A DNA stretch of 64,000 nt, from positions 10,007 through 74,006 of the forward strand of contig NZ_SOEE01000004.1 of NCBI RefSeq assembly GCF_004366035.1, read 5' to 3'. The notes under the pieces were generated by a model. That model saw nothing but the letters and a program-made list of their open reading frames with translations. It did not search any database and had not been told where the DNA came from. This document shows, piece after piece, positions 25,313-35,727 of this stretch. Positions within the stretch are counted from its first letter, which is position 1. Each line of letters starts with the position of its first letter. The translations under genes were made by a program, and so were the position numbers. The stretch comes from Cytobacillus oceanisediminis. GTDB taxonomy: Bacteria > Bacillota > Bacilli > Bacillales > Cytobacillaceae.

Positions 25313-26548
25313 CTATTTATTCCATTCTGAAACAGTTTCATCCGGCGGGAGCAATAATGTCAGCAACCCCAATACGGGAAGAAAGCCGGTAAATATGATC
25401 ATATTTATCAGACCAACAGTGTCGGCTATATAGCCCAGTGCAATTGAGCCTATTGCCCCCATACCAAAAGCCAGCCCCACTGTAAGTCCCGCCATAGTAC
25501 CGATTTTGCCGGGAACTAATTCCTGAGCGTATACTACCGTCACCGAGAAGCTTGACATCAGTATGAATCCGCTTGCCACCAGCATTATAAATGCAATAGG
25601 AGATGGAACGAAAGGAATCATGGTGGATAACGGAACAGTCAGGATCATGGATAGAAAAATAATTTTTTTCTTTCCAAACCGATCTGCGAGCGGCCCGCCA
25701 AAAAATGTGCCCAATGCACCTGATACTAAAAATGCAAATAAGAAGAGCTGTGCCTGACTAATGGAGAAAGAGTATTTTTCTATCGCATAAAAGGCATAGA
25801 AATTTGTCATACCCGATATATACCATGAACGGGCAAATATCAAAAAGAGAACCAGGATTAGTGCACTCCATATTTTTTTTGATATCCTTTTATTATTATG
25901 GACACGAGCTTGTTTTTTTGCTCTGCCGGCAATCAATTCTTCCTGAAGGCGTCCAGAATACCAAAATGCTATATAAATCAGCAGCCCGACTGCTATAGCG
26001 GCAACTGCAGTAAACCAGGCAGCACCCATTTGACCTAGCGGAACAAGAATAAGGGCCGTAATGATAGGAGCTAGTGCCTGTCCTGTGTTTCCGCCGACCT
26101 GATAAATTGATTGAGCCAGACCTCTGCGCTGGCCGGCTGCCATATAAGCAACCCTGGATCCTTCCGGGTGGAATACAGCTGAACCAAGACCAATGAATAA
26201 TACCGATATAATAATCCATTTATAATCCGGGGCAAAAGCCAATCCTAATATGCCAAATAAAGTTGAAGTCAGGCCGATTGGCAAGGCAAAGGGGAACGGC
26301 TTTTTATCAGTGGCCATTCCAACAACCGGCTGCATGATTGAAGACACGATATTAAGTGAAAAGGCAATCATACCCAGCTGTGAGTATGAAAGCCCCATAG
26401 ATTTTTCTAAAATGGGAAACATGGCTGGAATGACAGATTGAATAGAGTCATTCAATAGGTGGCAGAGGCCAATAATGAATAAGATCCGATAGACCGTTTT
26501 CTGCTGCGGCTCATATCTTGGACTGACTGAAGCAGCGGTAGTACTCAT
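25313..26548 (-). CDS. MFS transporter, fosmidomycin-resistance (Fsr) type
   Basis: A 411-residue twelve-helix major facilitator. LCHLLNDSIQSVIPAMFPIL near the start, GSAVFHPEGSRVAY and QVGGNTGQALAPI are typical of the Fsr branch, and GGPLADRFGKKK is the MFS loop motif. The ATG at 26548 follows AAAAAGGAGAATATACC. Export of a toxic small molecule is likely, but the substrate is not known. It is divergent from a kinase-fold gene, with a palindrome between them. Confidence 0.85.
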   Translation of the reverse strand: MSTTAASVSPRYEPQQKTVYRILFIIGLCHLLNDSIQSVIPAMFPILEKSMGLSYSQLGMIAFSLNIVSSIMQPVVGMATDKKPFPFALPIGLTSTLFGILGLAFAPDYKWIIISVLFIGLGSAVFHPEGSRVAYMAAGQRRGLAQSIYQVGGNTGQALAPIITALILVPLGQMGAAWFTAVAAIAVGLLIYIAFWYSGRLQEELIAGRAKKQARVHNNKRISKKIWSALILVLFLIFARSWYISGMTNFYAFYAIEKYSFSISQAQLFLFAFLVSGALGTFFGGPLADRFGKKKIIFLSMILTVPLSTMIPFVPSPIAFIMLVASGFILMSSFSVTVVYAQELVPGKIGTMAGLTVGLAFGMGAIGSIALGYIADTVGLINMIIFTGFLPVLGLLTLLLPPDETVSEWNK

Positions 26549-26613
26549 GGTATATTCTCCTTTTTTCCTGAACATTTCGTAAAGCTAAATATAGTTTACC
26601 TTATTCAATAGAC

Positions 26614-26636
26614 TTTCAAAATAGTTATTTTGGAAA
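26614..26636. promoter_or_regulatory. Palindrome in the divergent promoter region
   Basis: TTTCAAAATA and TATTTTGGAAA form an imperfect inverted repeat around GT, between the MFS gene and the phosphotransferase gene. The following TATAAT-like sequence (near 26650) may be the -10 of the plus-strand gene. Confidence 0.35.
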
Positions 26637-26694
26637 TCTATTAAATATTATATAATTTACATTATTCAGATTAAACAAGAGGGCAGGGAAGCCA

Positions 26695-27687
26695 ATGGAA
26701 AAAGCAGTTGATGCTTTAATGACGGACGATATTCTTACTAATTTCCTTAGAATCTATTCTTTGAATATAGAAAATTATAAAAAGCTGGGTGACTTTGAAA
26801 ACTATGTTTATGAGGTTCATAAAGATGGAAAAGCACATATTTTGAGGATTACCCACTCATCTCACCGCATGCTTGAGGAGCTTTTATCAGAAGCAGACTG
26901 GATGAGTTATCTGAAATCGAAGAATTTAAAGGTTCCAGAAGTTTTTTCATCACAGAATGGGAATTTGGTTGAGCGGTTAACAGCTGGGGACGGTTCTGTC
27001 TTTTACGCCAGCCTGTTTTCAAAAGCAGAGGGAAAACCAATAAGTGTTAGGGCACCGGAATTCAATAACGAGTTATTTCAAGCATGGGGAAGAACGGTGG
27101 GGAAAATGCATGCAGCCACTAAATCATATGTGCCATCAGATGGAATTGTACCGCGGATGCAATGGGATGAAGAAGAATTGCTTACAGTTGAGAAATATAT
27201 ACCTGCAGAAGATCAATTAGTCATTAAGCATACGGAAGATTTATTGAATCTGCTTCAAAACTTGCCAAAACATATAAACAATTATGGCCTTATTCATACT
27301 GATCTACATTCCGGAAACTTCTTTTACGATGGGAAAGAAATACAAGTATTTGATTTCGATGACTGCTGCTATCATTGGTTTGCATCAGATATAGCCATAC
27401 CGCTGTATTACTCACTTTTATATAAGTTTAAAGAGGGGGATCCATCAGAAATGGAAATCTTCGGCAAGCAATTCCTGGACTCCTTTTTGGATGGCTATCG
27501 CCTGGAAAATGAAATTCCCGATGATTTGGGACGGCAGCTGCCCTTATTTCTGAGACTGAGAGATATCACACTTTATTCTGTCCTGCATAAAAAAATCGCA
27601 CCAAAAGATAGAAGTTCGCAGCTATTATTTATGATGGAGACGATAAAGAAAAGAATTGAAAGAAACGACCCAATCTATTTGAGCTAA
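26695..27687 (+). CDS. Aminoglycoside-phosphotransferase-fold kinase
   Basis: 330 residues. The catalytic loop LIHTDLHSGNFFYD and the metal motif VFDFDDCCYHWF mark the APH/choline-kinase family, closest in style to homoserine/Ser-Thr-like kinases (SrkA type). LRITHSSHR near the N-terminus would hold the ATP-binding Lys or its substitute. ATG 26695 follows AGAGGGCAGGGAAGCC. The substrate is unknown, and drug resistance should not be assumed from the fold. Confidence 0.75.
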   Translation: MEKAVDALMTDDILTNFLRIYSLNIENYKKLGDFENYVYEVHKDGKAHILRITHSSHRMLEELLSEADWMSYLKSKNLKVPEVFSSQNGNLVERLTAGDGSVFYASLFSKAEGKPISVRAPEFNNELFQAWGRTVGKMHAATKSYVPSDGIVPRMQWDEEELLTVEKYIPAEDQLVIKHTEDLLNLLQNLPKHINNYGLIHTDLHSGNFFYDGKEIQVFDFDDCCYHWFASDIAIPLYYSLLYKFKEGDPSEMEIFGKQFLDSFLDGYRLENEIPDDLGRQLPLFLRLRDITLYSVLHKKIAPKDRSSQLLFMMETIKKRIERNDPIYLS

Positions 27688-27722
27688 AAAAGAAGGTGCC
27701 TCGCAGCGAGCACCTTCTTTCT
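27688..27722. terminator. Bidirectional terminator
   Basis: AAGAAGGTGC and GCACCTTCTT form a long stem extended by CTCG/CGAG. It serves both the phosphotransferase gene and the convergent kinase gene. Confidence 0.85.
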
Positions 27723-29225
27723 TTATGCTTCGTTTTTGGCAGGCAGAAAAATATCTACATGCGTTCCTTTTGTTTCTTTGCTTGTAATAAATATTTCACC
27801 GCCGAAAGAATGCAGAATGCGCCTGCAGACTACCAGGCCAAGGCCTGTGCCCGTTTCCTTTGAAGTGTAGAATGGGTGGAAAATCTTTTCAATCTCACCT
27901 TCAGAGATGCCTGAACCTGTGTCCGCAATTTTAAGCTGACACTTGGAATGCATTTTATTTAGCTTGATTGTCAGCTTTCCTCCGCCCTCCATCGATTCAA
28001 AAGCGTTTTTCGTTAAATTCAAAATAACCTGTTTCATCTGGTCTTTCGTACATTCGACCATGACAGGTTCATCTGAAATAGCAGATTCAAAAGTGACATT
28101 GTGTAAATTGGCTTCGGAGATTATCAACGGTTCCAATTCCTTTATGATATTTCTCAAATCAAGTGTTTCCATCTTTTGAGCTGCAGGTTTACCCAGAATT
28201 AAAAATTCACTTACAATTTCATTAATTCTGCTGATCTCATCATTTATAACTGAAAAGTAATACTGGTCATTTGTATTCGTATATTTTTCACTTAATAGCT
28301 GAATAAGGCCTTTTATTCCTGTTAAAGGGTTCCTGATTTCATGAGCTGTGCTGGCAGCCAGAGTACCCACCAGTTCCAGCTTTTGGAGCTCATTTTCCTT
28401 TTTTTCCTCTTCATTCTGCTTTTTAAGCCTTAAATACTTAATTAAGAGAAAGAGAATATGGGTTATAATCATTAATATAAGGATAGCCCTAAAAGCATCT
28501 TTGACTATTGCAAGCATATCTCTAGGCGGCAATTCTACTTTTACACTCCAGGGAAGCCTGTCAATTGGAATTGAGATGCTATTCTGGCTGGAGAACGATG
28601 AGTCACCATTCATGTTGATATCCATAATCGTTTCCTTTTCAGAATTAAGGACAGAAAGTCTTGCTTCTGGAGTAAGAAGTCTCATGATATTTTGTACGTA
28701 ATCCACCCTCATATGTGCCACAATAATAGAGATTACATCTCCATTGTCATTGAATACGGGTTTTCCTATCCCAACGACTGTTTGCCCATTGGTTAGTGTT
28801 TCAGGGGAGTTAGAGATAACAATATCTTTCGTGCGCGAAACCTCTTTTAGATATTTCTTGTTAGATAAATCGGAGTTCGCTAAGAATTGATTGGACCCTG
28901 TAAGAACCTCTCCGCTGGGGTTTAGAAGGTAAATGCCGCCATATCGCGGATCCAGCTGATTGGCTTTTTGGAGCAGAGGCTCCAGTTTATCAGAGGGCGT
29001 GTCAGCACTTCCTGCAGTCAGTGATAACATATCAAGGGTGGTGACAGTTTCGGAAATAAACTGATCCCAGCTTCTTTGGTGTATGGAGCCAATCCATTTT
29101 GCTTCTTCCAGTCTTTCCTCATCATTTTGTTTAACAGAGTCCATAAAGAAAAAGATGCTGCCGGCCAAAGTGGGAATAATTACTGCGATTAAATATAGTA
29201 GTAAATTTCGTTTTCGACTTTTCAT
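27723..29225 (-). CDS. kinD: Membrane sensor histidine kinase, KinD-like sporulation kinase
   Basis: 500 residues: membrane helix at about 7-28, an extracellular Cache-type sensor domain (about 29-240, with GGIYLLNPSGEVLTGS), helix 2 at about 245-264, HisKA with STAHEIRNPLTG (His295), and HATPase with NLTKNAFESM, DTGSGIS and GTGLGL. KinD has this layout and lies between spo0E and mhqR in B. subtilis. It should phosphorylate Spo0F/Spo0A in response to an outside ligand. The kinase core closely resembles that of the KinE-like gene at 11574. Confidence 0.8.
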   Translation of the reverse strand: MKSRKRNLLLYLIAVIIPTLAGSIFFFMDSVKQNDEERLEEAKWIGSIHQRSWDQFISETVTTLDMLSLTAGSADTPSDKLEPLLQKANQLDPRYGGIYLLNPSGEVLTGSNQFLANSDLSNKKYLKEVSRTKDIVISNSPETLTNGQTVVGIGKPVFNDNGDVISIIVAHMRVDYVQNIMRLLTPEARLSVLNSEKETIMDINMNGDSSFSSQNSISIPIDRLPWSVKVELPPRDMLAIVKDAFRAILILMIITHILFLLIKYLRLKKQNEEEKKENELQKLELVGTLAASTAHEIRNPLTGIKGLIQLLSEKYTNTNDQYYFSVINDEISRINEIVSEFLILGKPAAQKMETLDLRNIIKELEPLIISEANLHNVTFESAISDEPVMVECTKDQMKQVILNLTKNAFESMEGGGKLTIKLNKMHSKCQLKIADTGSGISEGEIEKIFHPFYTSKETGTGLGLVVCRRILHSFGGEIFITSKETKGTHVDIFLPAKNEA

Positions 29226-29355
29226 CAGGTTAACTCCAGCATAATTAGGTTAATTTGTATATATCTAACTGACATTATTAATATTATACCATTTTGTGTT
29301 AAAAGAGGTTTATTTCTATCAAAGGAATGATATTTTATATGTAAGGAGGGGTTTG

Positions 29356-30939
29356 ATGAAATCAGAAGTTTTTCTTACGGTTTTAGCTACAAGTGATGTC
29401 CATGGACATGTTTATCCATATTATTATGGAACTGGTGAGCATGCTGGTCATGGGCTGGGCAAGCTTGCAGCATTAATAAAAAAAGAAAAGGAACAATCTG
29501 AGATCTCCATTCTTATTGATAACGGCGATCTGATCCAGGGAACTCCTCTAACTTATTATTATTCCAGATACTTAAATAACCAAAAAAATCCCATGATACA
29601 AATATTAAATGAACTTGAATACGATGCAGCTGTAATTGGAAACCATGAATTCAATTATGGAAAGAACACACTTGCAAGAGCTGTCAGTGAATCCAATTTC
29701 CCATGGCTGTCAGCCAATATATTATTTAATTCAACAAAGGAAACGTATTTCGGGCTCCCCTATAAAATAAAATCTTTTCCAAATGGCTTGAAAGCAGCGG
29801 TCATAGGTGTCACAACCCAGTATATTCCCAATTGGGAGAAAAGGCAGCATATTGAACATCTTGTTTTTGAATCTGCGGTGATCAGCTTAAAAAGGTGGGT
29901 TTCATATATTCAGGAGGAAGAGAAACCAGATGTGATTATTGTCTCTTATCATGGCGGCTTTGAAAAGGATATCAGAACTGGTGAAGAGACGGAAGAACAA
30001 ACAGGAGAAAATGAAGCATACCGGATCTGTACAGAAGTTCCTGGAATCGATGTTCTGATTACCGGGCATCAGCACCGTTTTATTGAAGGAGAACAAGTAA
30101 ATGGTGTGGCTGTTGTTCAGCCGGGATTTAATGGTCAAGCGCTTGCAAAGGTCACCGTTAAATTCAGAAAGAAACACAATGATTGGCTGATTGATGATAA
30201 ACACTCTGCGTTAATCTTTCCCGAAGGAATACCGTCTGATAATGAGGTTCTGCAGCTGGCGGGGTATTATGAATCCAAAACCCAGAAATGGCTGGATACG
30301 GAGATCGGTGAAATTGAAGGTGATATGCTGATTGATGATATATTTGAGGCACGCACTGGGGAGCATCCGCTGATTGAATTCATTAATAAAGTGCAGATGG
30401 AAGCGTCAGGTGCTGATATTTCCTGCACTGCCTTATTTCATGAGGGGGCACCCGGATTTCAGTCTAAAGTAACCATGAGAGAAATTGTTTCTAACTATAT
30501 TTATCCAAATTCATTATGTGTCCTCAGAGTTGCAGGAAAGGACATTAAAGATGCTTTGGAGCGGTCTGCAGCTTATTTTGAATTGAATAGTGACGGAAAA
30601 ATTATAGTGAATCCTGCTTTTTCAAATCCAAAGCCACAGCATTATAATTACGATATGTGGGAAGGTATTGAGTATAAAATAGATGTTTCACGACAAATGG
30701 GCAGCCGGATCACAAAGGTTTTATATAAAGGGCATCCAATCGGGGAAGATGACGAGTATCATGTAGTAATGAACAATTACCGCGCTGCCGGCGGGGGAGG
30801 CTACGACATGTTCAAGGATAAGCCGGTGGTGAAAGAAATTTTAACCGATATGACCGAATTGATTGCAGACTATTTTTTAGAAAAGAAAAAGGTAATTCCA
30901 ACTCTTAATCACAATTGGGAGGTTGTTTCGGGCAAATGA
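29356..30939 (+). CDS. 5'-nucleotidase / cyclic-phosphodiesterase family metallophosphatase
   Basis: 527 residues. An N-terminal calcineurin-like domain has SDVHGH, GDLIQG, IGNHEFNYG, SYHGGFEKD and GHQHRF, all dimetal ligands. It is followed by the C-terminal 5'-nucleotidase domain with NNYRAAGGGGYDMF. The ATG at 29356 follows AAGGAGGGG. There is no signal peptide or cell-wall anchor, unlike UshA or YfkN, so the enzyme is probably cytoplasmic. It hydrolyses nucleotides or related phosphate esters, exact substrate unknown. Confidence 0.85.
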   Translation: MKSEVFLTVLATSDVHGHVYPYYYGTGEHAGHGLGKLAALIKKEKEQSEISILIDNGDLIQGTPLTYYYSRYLNNQKNPMIQILNELEYDAAVIGNHEFNYGKNTLARAVSESNFPWLSANILFNSTKETYFGLPYKIKSFPNGLKAAVIGVTTQYIPNWEKRQHIEHLVFESAVISLKRWVSYIQEEEKPDVIIVSYHGGFEKDIRTGEETEEQTGENEAYRICTEVPGIDVLITGHQHRFIEGEQVNGVAVVQPGFNGQALAKVTVKFRKKHNDWLIDDKHSALIFPEGIPSDNEVLQLAGYYESKTQKWLDTEIGEIEGDMLIDDIFEARTGEHPLIEFINKVQMEASGADISCTALFHEGAPGFQSKVTMREIVSNYIYPNSLCVLRVAGKDIKDALERSAAYFELNSDGKIIVNPAFSNPKPQHYNYDMWEGIEYKIDVSRQMGSRITKVLYKGHPIGEDDEYHVVMNNYRAAGGGGYDMFKDKPVVKEILTDMTELIADYFLEKKKVIPTLNHNWEVVSGK

Positions 30940-31041
30940 TCGGGATGTGTTAAATTGACAGCTTTCTTCCTGTTTTCTATAATGATTGAGAATTGAATTT
31001 ATGTATACGCTACTAATTAAAAGGAAAAGGGATTGGATAAA

Positions 31042-31497
31042 ATGGGGTCTGAACAAATTGACCAATCGTTGAAATTGTTTATTGTCCTGTCCAGGGCATA
31101 TAGGGCAATAAATGAAAACGTAAATAAACTAATACAAACATATGGAGTGAACCCAACTGAATTTGCTGTTCTGGAACTGCTTTACCATAAGGGTGACCAG
31201 CCATTGCAGCAGATCGGCGGGAAAATACTATTGGCCAGCGGAAGCATCACTTATGTAGTGGACAAGCTAGAGCAGAAAGGCTTGTTGAAAAGGGTCGCAT
31301 GCCCGAATGACAGAAGAGTTACTTTTGCACAAATAACAGATAAGGGAAAAGACTTTATCGAAAACATATTTCCTGACCATGAAAAGCATATCCATTCTTT
31401 AATGTCCGAGCTTACTCCAGAAGAAAAAGGCACAGCCATTGAGTTATTAAAGAAGCTTGGACTGTCTATCTCCAATGATAGAAATAGCGAACAATAA
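31042..31497 (+). CDS. mhqR: MarR-family regulator, MhqR-like
   Basis: A winged-helix repressor of about 151 residues: LKLFIVLSRAYRAINENVNK, NPTEFAVLELLYHKG, ASGSITYVVDKLEQKGLLKR and CPNDRRV. The strong likeness to what I recall of MhqR (YkvE), which represses quinone- and azo-detoxifying enzymes, and the place after kinD support the name. The start is ambiguous: ATG 31042 (AAGGG, 10 bases upstream) or TTG 31033 (AAAGGA, 8 bases upstream). The usual targets are not beside it. Confidence 0.8.
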   Translation: MGSEQIDQSLKLFIVLSRAYRAINENVNKLIQTYGVNPTEFAVLELLYHKGDQPLQQIGGKILLASGSITYVVDKLEQKGLLKRVACPNDRRVTFAQITDKGKDFIENIFPDHEKHIHSLMSELTPEEKGTAIELLKKLGLSISNDRNSEQ

Positions 31498-31501
31498 CAA
31501 A

Positions 31502-31530
31502 AACAGCCTTTACTGGCTGTTTTTTATTTT
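31502..31530 (+). terminator. Terminator after mhqR
   Basis: AACAGCC and GGCTGTT pair around TTTACT and are followed by TTTTATTTT. Confidence 0.8.
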
Positions 31531-31632
31531 GTGCTTTATAGATATGTTCAGGGGAGGAATTAACCAAATATTGTCGAAATAGTTTAGTGGTTTTATTAAA
31601 ATCGATTTACATATACACGAGGGGGCAATAAT

Positions 31633-33327
31633 GTGAGATTTGAAGACTATACATACGTTCGTCCGGATCTTGAAAAAGTAAAGGGGAAATTCGAAGCAGC
31701 GCTTGAGAAATTTGAAAATGCAGCTTCTGCAGACCAGCAAAATCAAGCTATGAAAGAAATTAATGATATTCGCAATGATGTCGGCACGATGTTCAACCTT
31801 TGTTATATCCGTCATTCAGTCGATACGAATGATGAATTTTACAAATCAGAGCAGGATTATATGGATGAGATTCAGCCTGAAGTAGAAGGGTTTGTTACAA
31901 AGTATTATCAGGCTTTGGTTAACTCCAGGTTCAGGGCAGAGCTCGAAGAAAAATGGGGGAATCAGCTTTTTGCACTTGCGGAAGCCCAATTGAAGGTGTT
32001 CTCGCCAGAGATTGTTCCGCTCTTGCAAAAAGAAAATAAGCTTTCATCAGAGTATACTAAGTTAATTGCTTCAGCCAAGATTGATTTTGAAGGTGAAGAA
32101 CGCACTCTTGCCCAATTGGAGCCATTTACTGAATCTACAGATCGTGAAATGCGCAAAAAAGCAAGCGAGGCACGCTTTGGCTTCCTGGCAGATAATGAGA
32201 ATGAGCTGGACCGTATTTATGATGAGCTTGTCAAGGTTAGAACAGAGATTGCCCATAAACTTGGATATTCAAATTTTGTTGAACTGGCTTATTTCCGCAT
32301 GTACCGAACTGATTATAACGCAGAGATGGTTGCAAATTTCCGCAAGCAGGTGAAGGATTTCATCGTCCCAATCTGCACAAAGCTAAAGGAACGGCAAAGA
32401 GAGCGAATTGGAATTGACAAGCTGAAATTTTACGATGAAGGATTTGAATTTAAAACAGGAAATGCTGTACCGAAAGGCAATCCGGAATGGATTATTGAAA
32501 ACGGACAAAAGATGTATGATGAGCTTTCCGGAGAAACCAGTGAATTTTTCTCTTATATGAGAGAAAACAATCTAATGGATCTGGTGGCCAAAAAGGGAAA
32601 AGCAGGGGGCGGCTATTGCACTTATATTGAGAACTATAAATCCCCATTCATTTTCTCAAACTTCAATGGGACGTCAGGAGATATTGATGTTCTTACTCAT
32701 GAAGCAGGCCATGCATTCCAGGTGTATTCAAGCAGTCATTATGAGATACCTGAATATAACTGGCCAACCTATGAAGCTGCAGAAATTCATTCCATGAGTA
32801 TGGAATTTTTTACATGGCCATGGATGGAGGGCTTCTTTAAAGGTGATACTGAGAAATACAAGTTTTCCCATTTGAGCGGAGGACTGCTATTCTTGCCTTA
32901 TGGAGTATCAGTTGATGAATTTCAGCATTGGGTATATGAGAACCCGGATGCATCACCTCAGGAAAGAAAACAGGCTTGGAGAGAAATTGAGAAGAAATAC
33001 TTGCCGCATAAAGATTATGATGGCAATGAGTATCTGGAGAACGGCGGATTCTGGCAGCGGCAGGGCCATATCTACAATTCACCTTTCTATTATATCGATT
33101 ATACATTGGCACAGATCTGTGCATTCCAATTCTGGAAACGGTCCCGGGAGAATCAGGAAGCGGCATGGAAAGATTATTTGAAACTGTGCCAGCTTGGCGG
33201 CAGCAAACCTTTTACCGGACTGGTAAAAGAAGCTGGGTTGATTTCTCCTTTTGAAGAGGGATGTGTCGAGTCAGTTATCGGGGAAATTGAGAATTGGCTG
33301 AATTCCGTAGATGATAAAAGTTTATAA
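31633..33327 (+). CDS. M3-family oligoendopeptidase
   Basis: A 564-residue cytoplasmic zinc peptidase. The HEXXH motif is LTHEAGHAFQVY, with the third ligand Glu in YEAAEIHSMSMEF. The length and C-terminus (PFTGLVKEAGLISPF) fit the PepF/oligoendopeptidase branch that cuts short peptides. It starts at GTG 31633, with GAGGGGGC upstream. Confidence 0.92.
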   Translation: MRFEDYTYVRPDLEKVKGKFEAALEKFENAASADQQNQAMKEINDIRNDVGTMFNLCYIRHSVDTNDEFYKSEQDYMDEIQPEVEGFVTKYYQALVNSRFRAELEEKWGNQLFALAEAQLKVFSPEIVPLLQKENKLSSEYTKLIASAKIDFEGEERTLAQLEPFTESTDREMRKKASEARFGFLADNENELDRIYDELVKVRTEIAHKLGYSNFVELAYFRMYRTDYNAEMVANFRKQVKDFIVPICTKLKERQRERIGIDKLKFYDEGFEFKTGNAVPKGNPEWIIENGQKMYDELSGETSEFFSYMRENNLMDLVAKKGKAGGGYCTYIENYKSPFIFSNFNGTSGDIDVLTHEAGHAFQVYSSSHYEIPEYNWPTYEAAEIHSMSMEFFTWPWMEGFFKGDTEKYKFSHLSGGLLFLPYGVSVDEFQHWVYENPDASPQERKQAWREIEKKYLPHKDYDGNEYLENGGFWQRQGHIYNSPFYYIDYTLAQICAFQFWKRSRENQEAAWKDYLKLCQLGGSKPFTGLVKEAGLISPFEEGCVESVIGEIENWLNSVDDKSL

Positions 33328-33336
33328 ACAGATAAA

Positions 33337-33372
33337 AAAGAGCCGGGAATTTCTTTAAATCCGGCTCTTTTC
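33337..33372. terminator. Bidirectional terminator
   Basis: AAAAGAGCCGG and CCGGCTCTTTT pair exactly between the convergent peptidase and clpE genes. Confidence 0.85.
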
Positions 33373-33379
33373 GTTCTTT

Positions 33380-35530
33380 TTAGAGGATAGGTTTAATAAC
33401 AATTGCTTCGTCTTCGAGATCGGCCTGTAATTGGCTATTTCCGCCATGATCAATGATGAAATCAGCAATCTTGTCTTCAAGTTCATCTTGGATGATCCTT
33501 CTTAATGGCCGTGCGCCAAAAGCAGGATGATATCCATCTGCTGCTAATTTCTCCTTGGCTTCCTGGGTAACAGTCAATTCAATATCCCGTTCATTTAATG
33601 TTTCCTGAAGCTCGTTAAGCATTAAGTCGACAATTTTCAATAAATGCTCTTTTTCCAAAGCTTTAAATTCAATAATGCTATCAAAGCGGTTCAGGAATTC
33701 CGGCTTAAAGAAGCTGCCGAGCGATTCAAGAATATTTGACTCCATGACGGCGTCAGCTGCGCCAAATCCAACATGGATTTCCTTTTGCCCAGATCCTGCA
33801 TTGCTAGTCATGATAATGACTGTATCTTTAAAGCTGACAGTGCGGCCCTGACTATCTGTCAGGCGTCCATCTTCCAGTATTTGAAGGAACACGTGCTGTA
33901 CATCAGGGTGAGCTTTTTCTATCTCATCAAGCAGAATGATGCTGTACGGGTTTCTGCGTACCTTCTCAGTAAGCTGTCCGGCTTCTTCATGACCCACATA
34001 TCCTGGAGGGGAACCGATAATTTTTGATACACTGTGTTTTTCCATATATTCACTCATATCCAGCCTGATCATGCTTTCTTTTGAGCCGAATAGCTCTTGG
34101 GCAAGTGTTTTGGTTAATTCAGTCTTGCCGACCCCTGTTGGCCCGACAAAAAGAAATGATCCAATTGGGCGGTCCTTTGATTTAAGTCCTGCACGGCTTC
34201 GGCGAATTGCCTTTGCTACTTTTTGCACGGCTTCCACCTGTCCGATTACTTTTTCAGCAAGACTTTCCTCAAGGTTCTGCATTTTTTCCTGTTCATCTTT
34301 CGCTAATTCGCCGACAGGAATCCCGGTTTTCTTTTCGATAATTTCCTGAATATGGTTAACTTCAATTACTGGCCGTTCTGCCTTGTTGTTCCCGTTTAGA
34401 GCATGCTGGAGTTTCAGTTCCTCTTCACGGAGTTTTGCAGCCTCTTCATATTTTTCTTCTTTTAATACAAGTTCTTTCTGCCTGCTGATTTTTTTCAGCT
34501 GTTTCTCAATATCTTCTGCTGGTATATATCCTGATTGAAGATTCATTTTAGAACCTGCTTCATCCATTAAATCAATGGCTTTGTCAGGCAGGAACCGGTC
34601 CTGAATATAGCGGCTTGACAGCTGCACACATGCCTTAATGGCATCTTCTGTAAAAGATACATCATGATAATCTTCATATTTTTGTTTCAACCCAAACAGG
34701 ATTTTAATTGCCTCATCAGGTGACGGCTCATCTACATGTACAGGCTGGAATCTGCGTTCTAGTGCAGGATCTTTTTCAATTTGGCGGTATTCTTTCAAAG
34801 TGGTTGCTCCGACCACTTGAAGCTCTCCTCGTGCAAGGGCTGGCTTCAGAATATTTCCCGCATCCATTGACCCCTCAGCTGATCCTGCTCCGACAAGCAG
34901 ATGAATTTCATCTATAAAGAGAATAATATTCTTCCGTGACTGAAGCTCAGAGATCAGCTGCTTCATGCGTTCCTCGAATTGGCCGCGGATGCCTGTATTT
35001 GCAACCAGAGATGCCACATCAAGCAAATAGACTTCTTTATTTTGAAGTTTCTTTGGTGCATTTCCCTCAGCAATCTTAATGGCTAGCCCTTCGGCAATAG
35101 CTGTTTTTCCTACTCCTGGTTCACCGATTAAGACCGGATTATTTTTGCTTCTTCTATTTAATATTTCAATCACACGATATACCTCATCGTCCCGTCCGAT
35201 GACTGGGTCAATTAAACCAGCTTTGGCAAGCTGCGTAAGATTTTGACCGAATTGATCTATAAATCCGCCGTTGCCATGACTGTATCCCGTTGCTTCGTTT
35301 AGAGCATTGTTTTCATTCCCTTGAGCTGAAGCCATTTTCTTGAAGAAATCCTCCAAAGGCATTTGGCCAAAACCTGAAAAACCGCTCAAAGCAGGCCCAA
35401 AGGAAGTTAGGCTATGTTGCTTTTCAGTTTGATAACAGTCATGGCAAAGGTTTAGATTACGTTCATTTCCATTCACATTCAATCTTAATTGTATATTTGC
35501 TTGTTTTGTTTGACATTTTTGACAAAGCAT
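33380..35530 (-). CDS. clpE: ATP-dependent Clp protease ATP-binding subunit ClpE
   Basis: 716 residues. The N-terminal zinc finger (CQKC near residue 3 and CHDC near 32) sets ClpE apart from ClpC. Two AAA modules follow, with [15 protein letters not shown] and [20 protein letters not shown]-like coiled segment lies between them ([17 protein letters not shown]). It unfolds substrates for ClpP under heat or disulfide stress. The ATG at 35530 follows GGAGGT. CtsR boxes cover its promoter. Confidence 0.95.
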   Translation of the reverse strand: MLCQKCQTKQANIQLRLNVNGNERNLNLCHDCYQTEKQHSLTSFGPALSGFSGFGQMPLEDFFKKMASAQGNENNALNEATGYSHGNGGFIDQFGQNLTQLAKAGLIDPVIGRDDEVYRVIEILNRRSKNNPVLIGEPGVGKTAIAEGLAIKIAEGNAPKKLQNKEVYLLDVASLVANTGIRGQFEERMKQLISELQSRKNIILFIDEIHLLVGAGSAEGSMDAGNILKPALARGELQVVGATTLKEYRQIEKDPALERRFQPVHVDEPSPDEAIKILFGLKQKYEDYHDVSFTEDAIKACVQLSSRYIQDRFLPDKAIDLMDEAGSKMNLQSGYIPAEDIEKQLKKISRQKELVLKEEKYEEAAKLREEELKLQHALNGNNKAERPVIEVNHIQEIIEKKTGIPVGELAKDEQEKMQNLEESLAEKVIGQVEAVQKVAKAIRRSRAGLKSKDRPIGSFLFVGPTGVGKTELTKTLAQELFGSKESMIRLDMSEYMEKHSVSKIIGSPPGYVGHEEAGQLTEKVRRNPYSIILLDEIEKAHPDVQHVFLQILEDGRLTDSQGRTVSFKDTVIIMTSNAGSGQKEIHVGFGAADAVMESNILESLGSFFKPEFLNRFDSIIEFKALEKEHLLKIVDLMLNELQETLNERDIELTVTQEAKEKLAADGYHPAFGARPLRRIIQDELEDKIADFIIDHGGNSQLQADLEDEAIVIKPIL

Positions 35531-35562
35531 TTTGCATACCTCCATTAATAGCTTGGTCTGAC

Positions 35563-35618
35563 TTTGACTATATTTGACCTAATATCCACATTATAATTTG
35601 ACCTTCTTTGACTTTCAA
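35563..35618 (-). promoter_or_regulatory. clpE promoter with two CtsR operators
   Basis: On the minus strand TTGAAA (35613-35618) and TATAAT (35590-35595) are 17 bases apart. AGTCAAAGAAGGTCAAA (35597-35613) fills the spacer and AGGTCAAATATAGTCAAA (35563-35580) covers the start region. Both fit the CtsR heptad pair RGTCAAA-N3-RGTCAAA. A weaker third copy may follow at 35555-35568. Confidence 0.9.
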
Positions 35619-35727
35619 GTAATTTGTATTGTTATTTTTAACCAAAACCGAAGTTTAGCGGTAATGCAAAAAAGCTCGTCTTTGTTTGTACTAGCCTACA
35701 TATATTGGAAAGGAAGGAGGAGATTAA

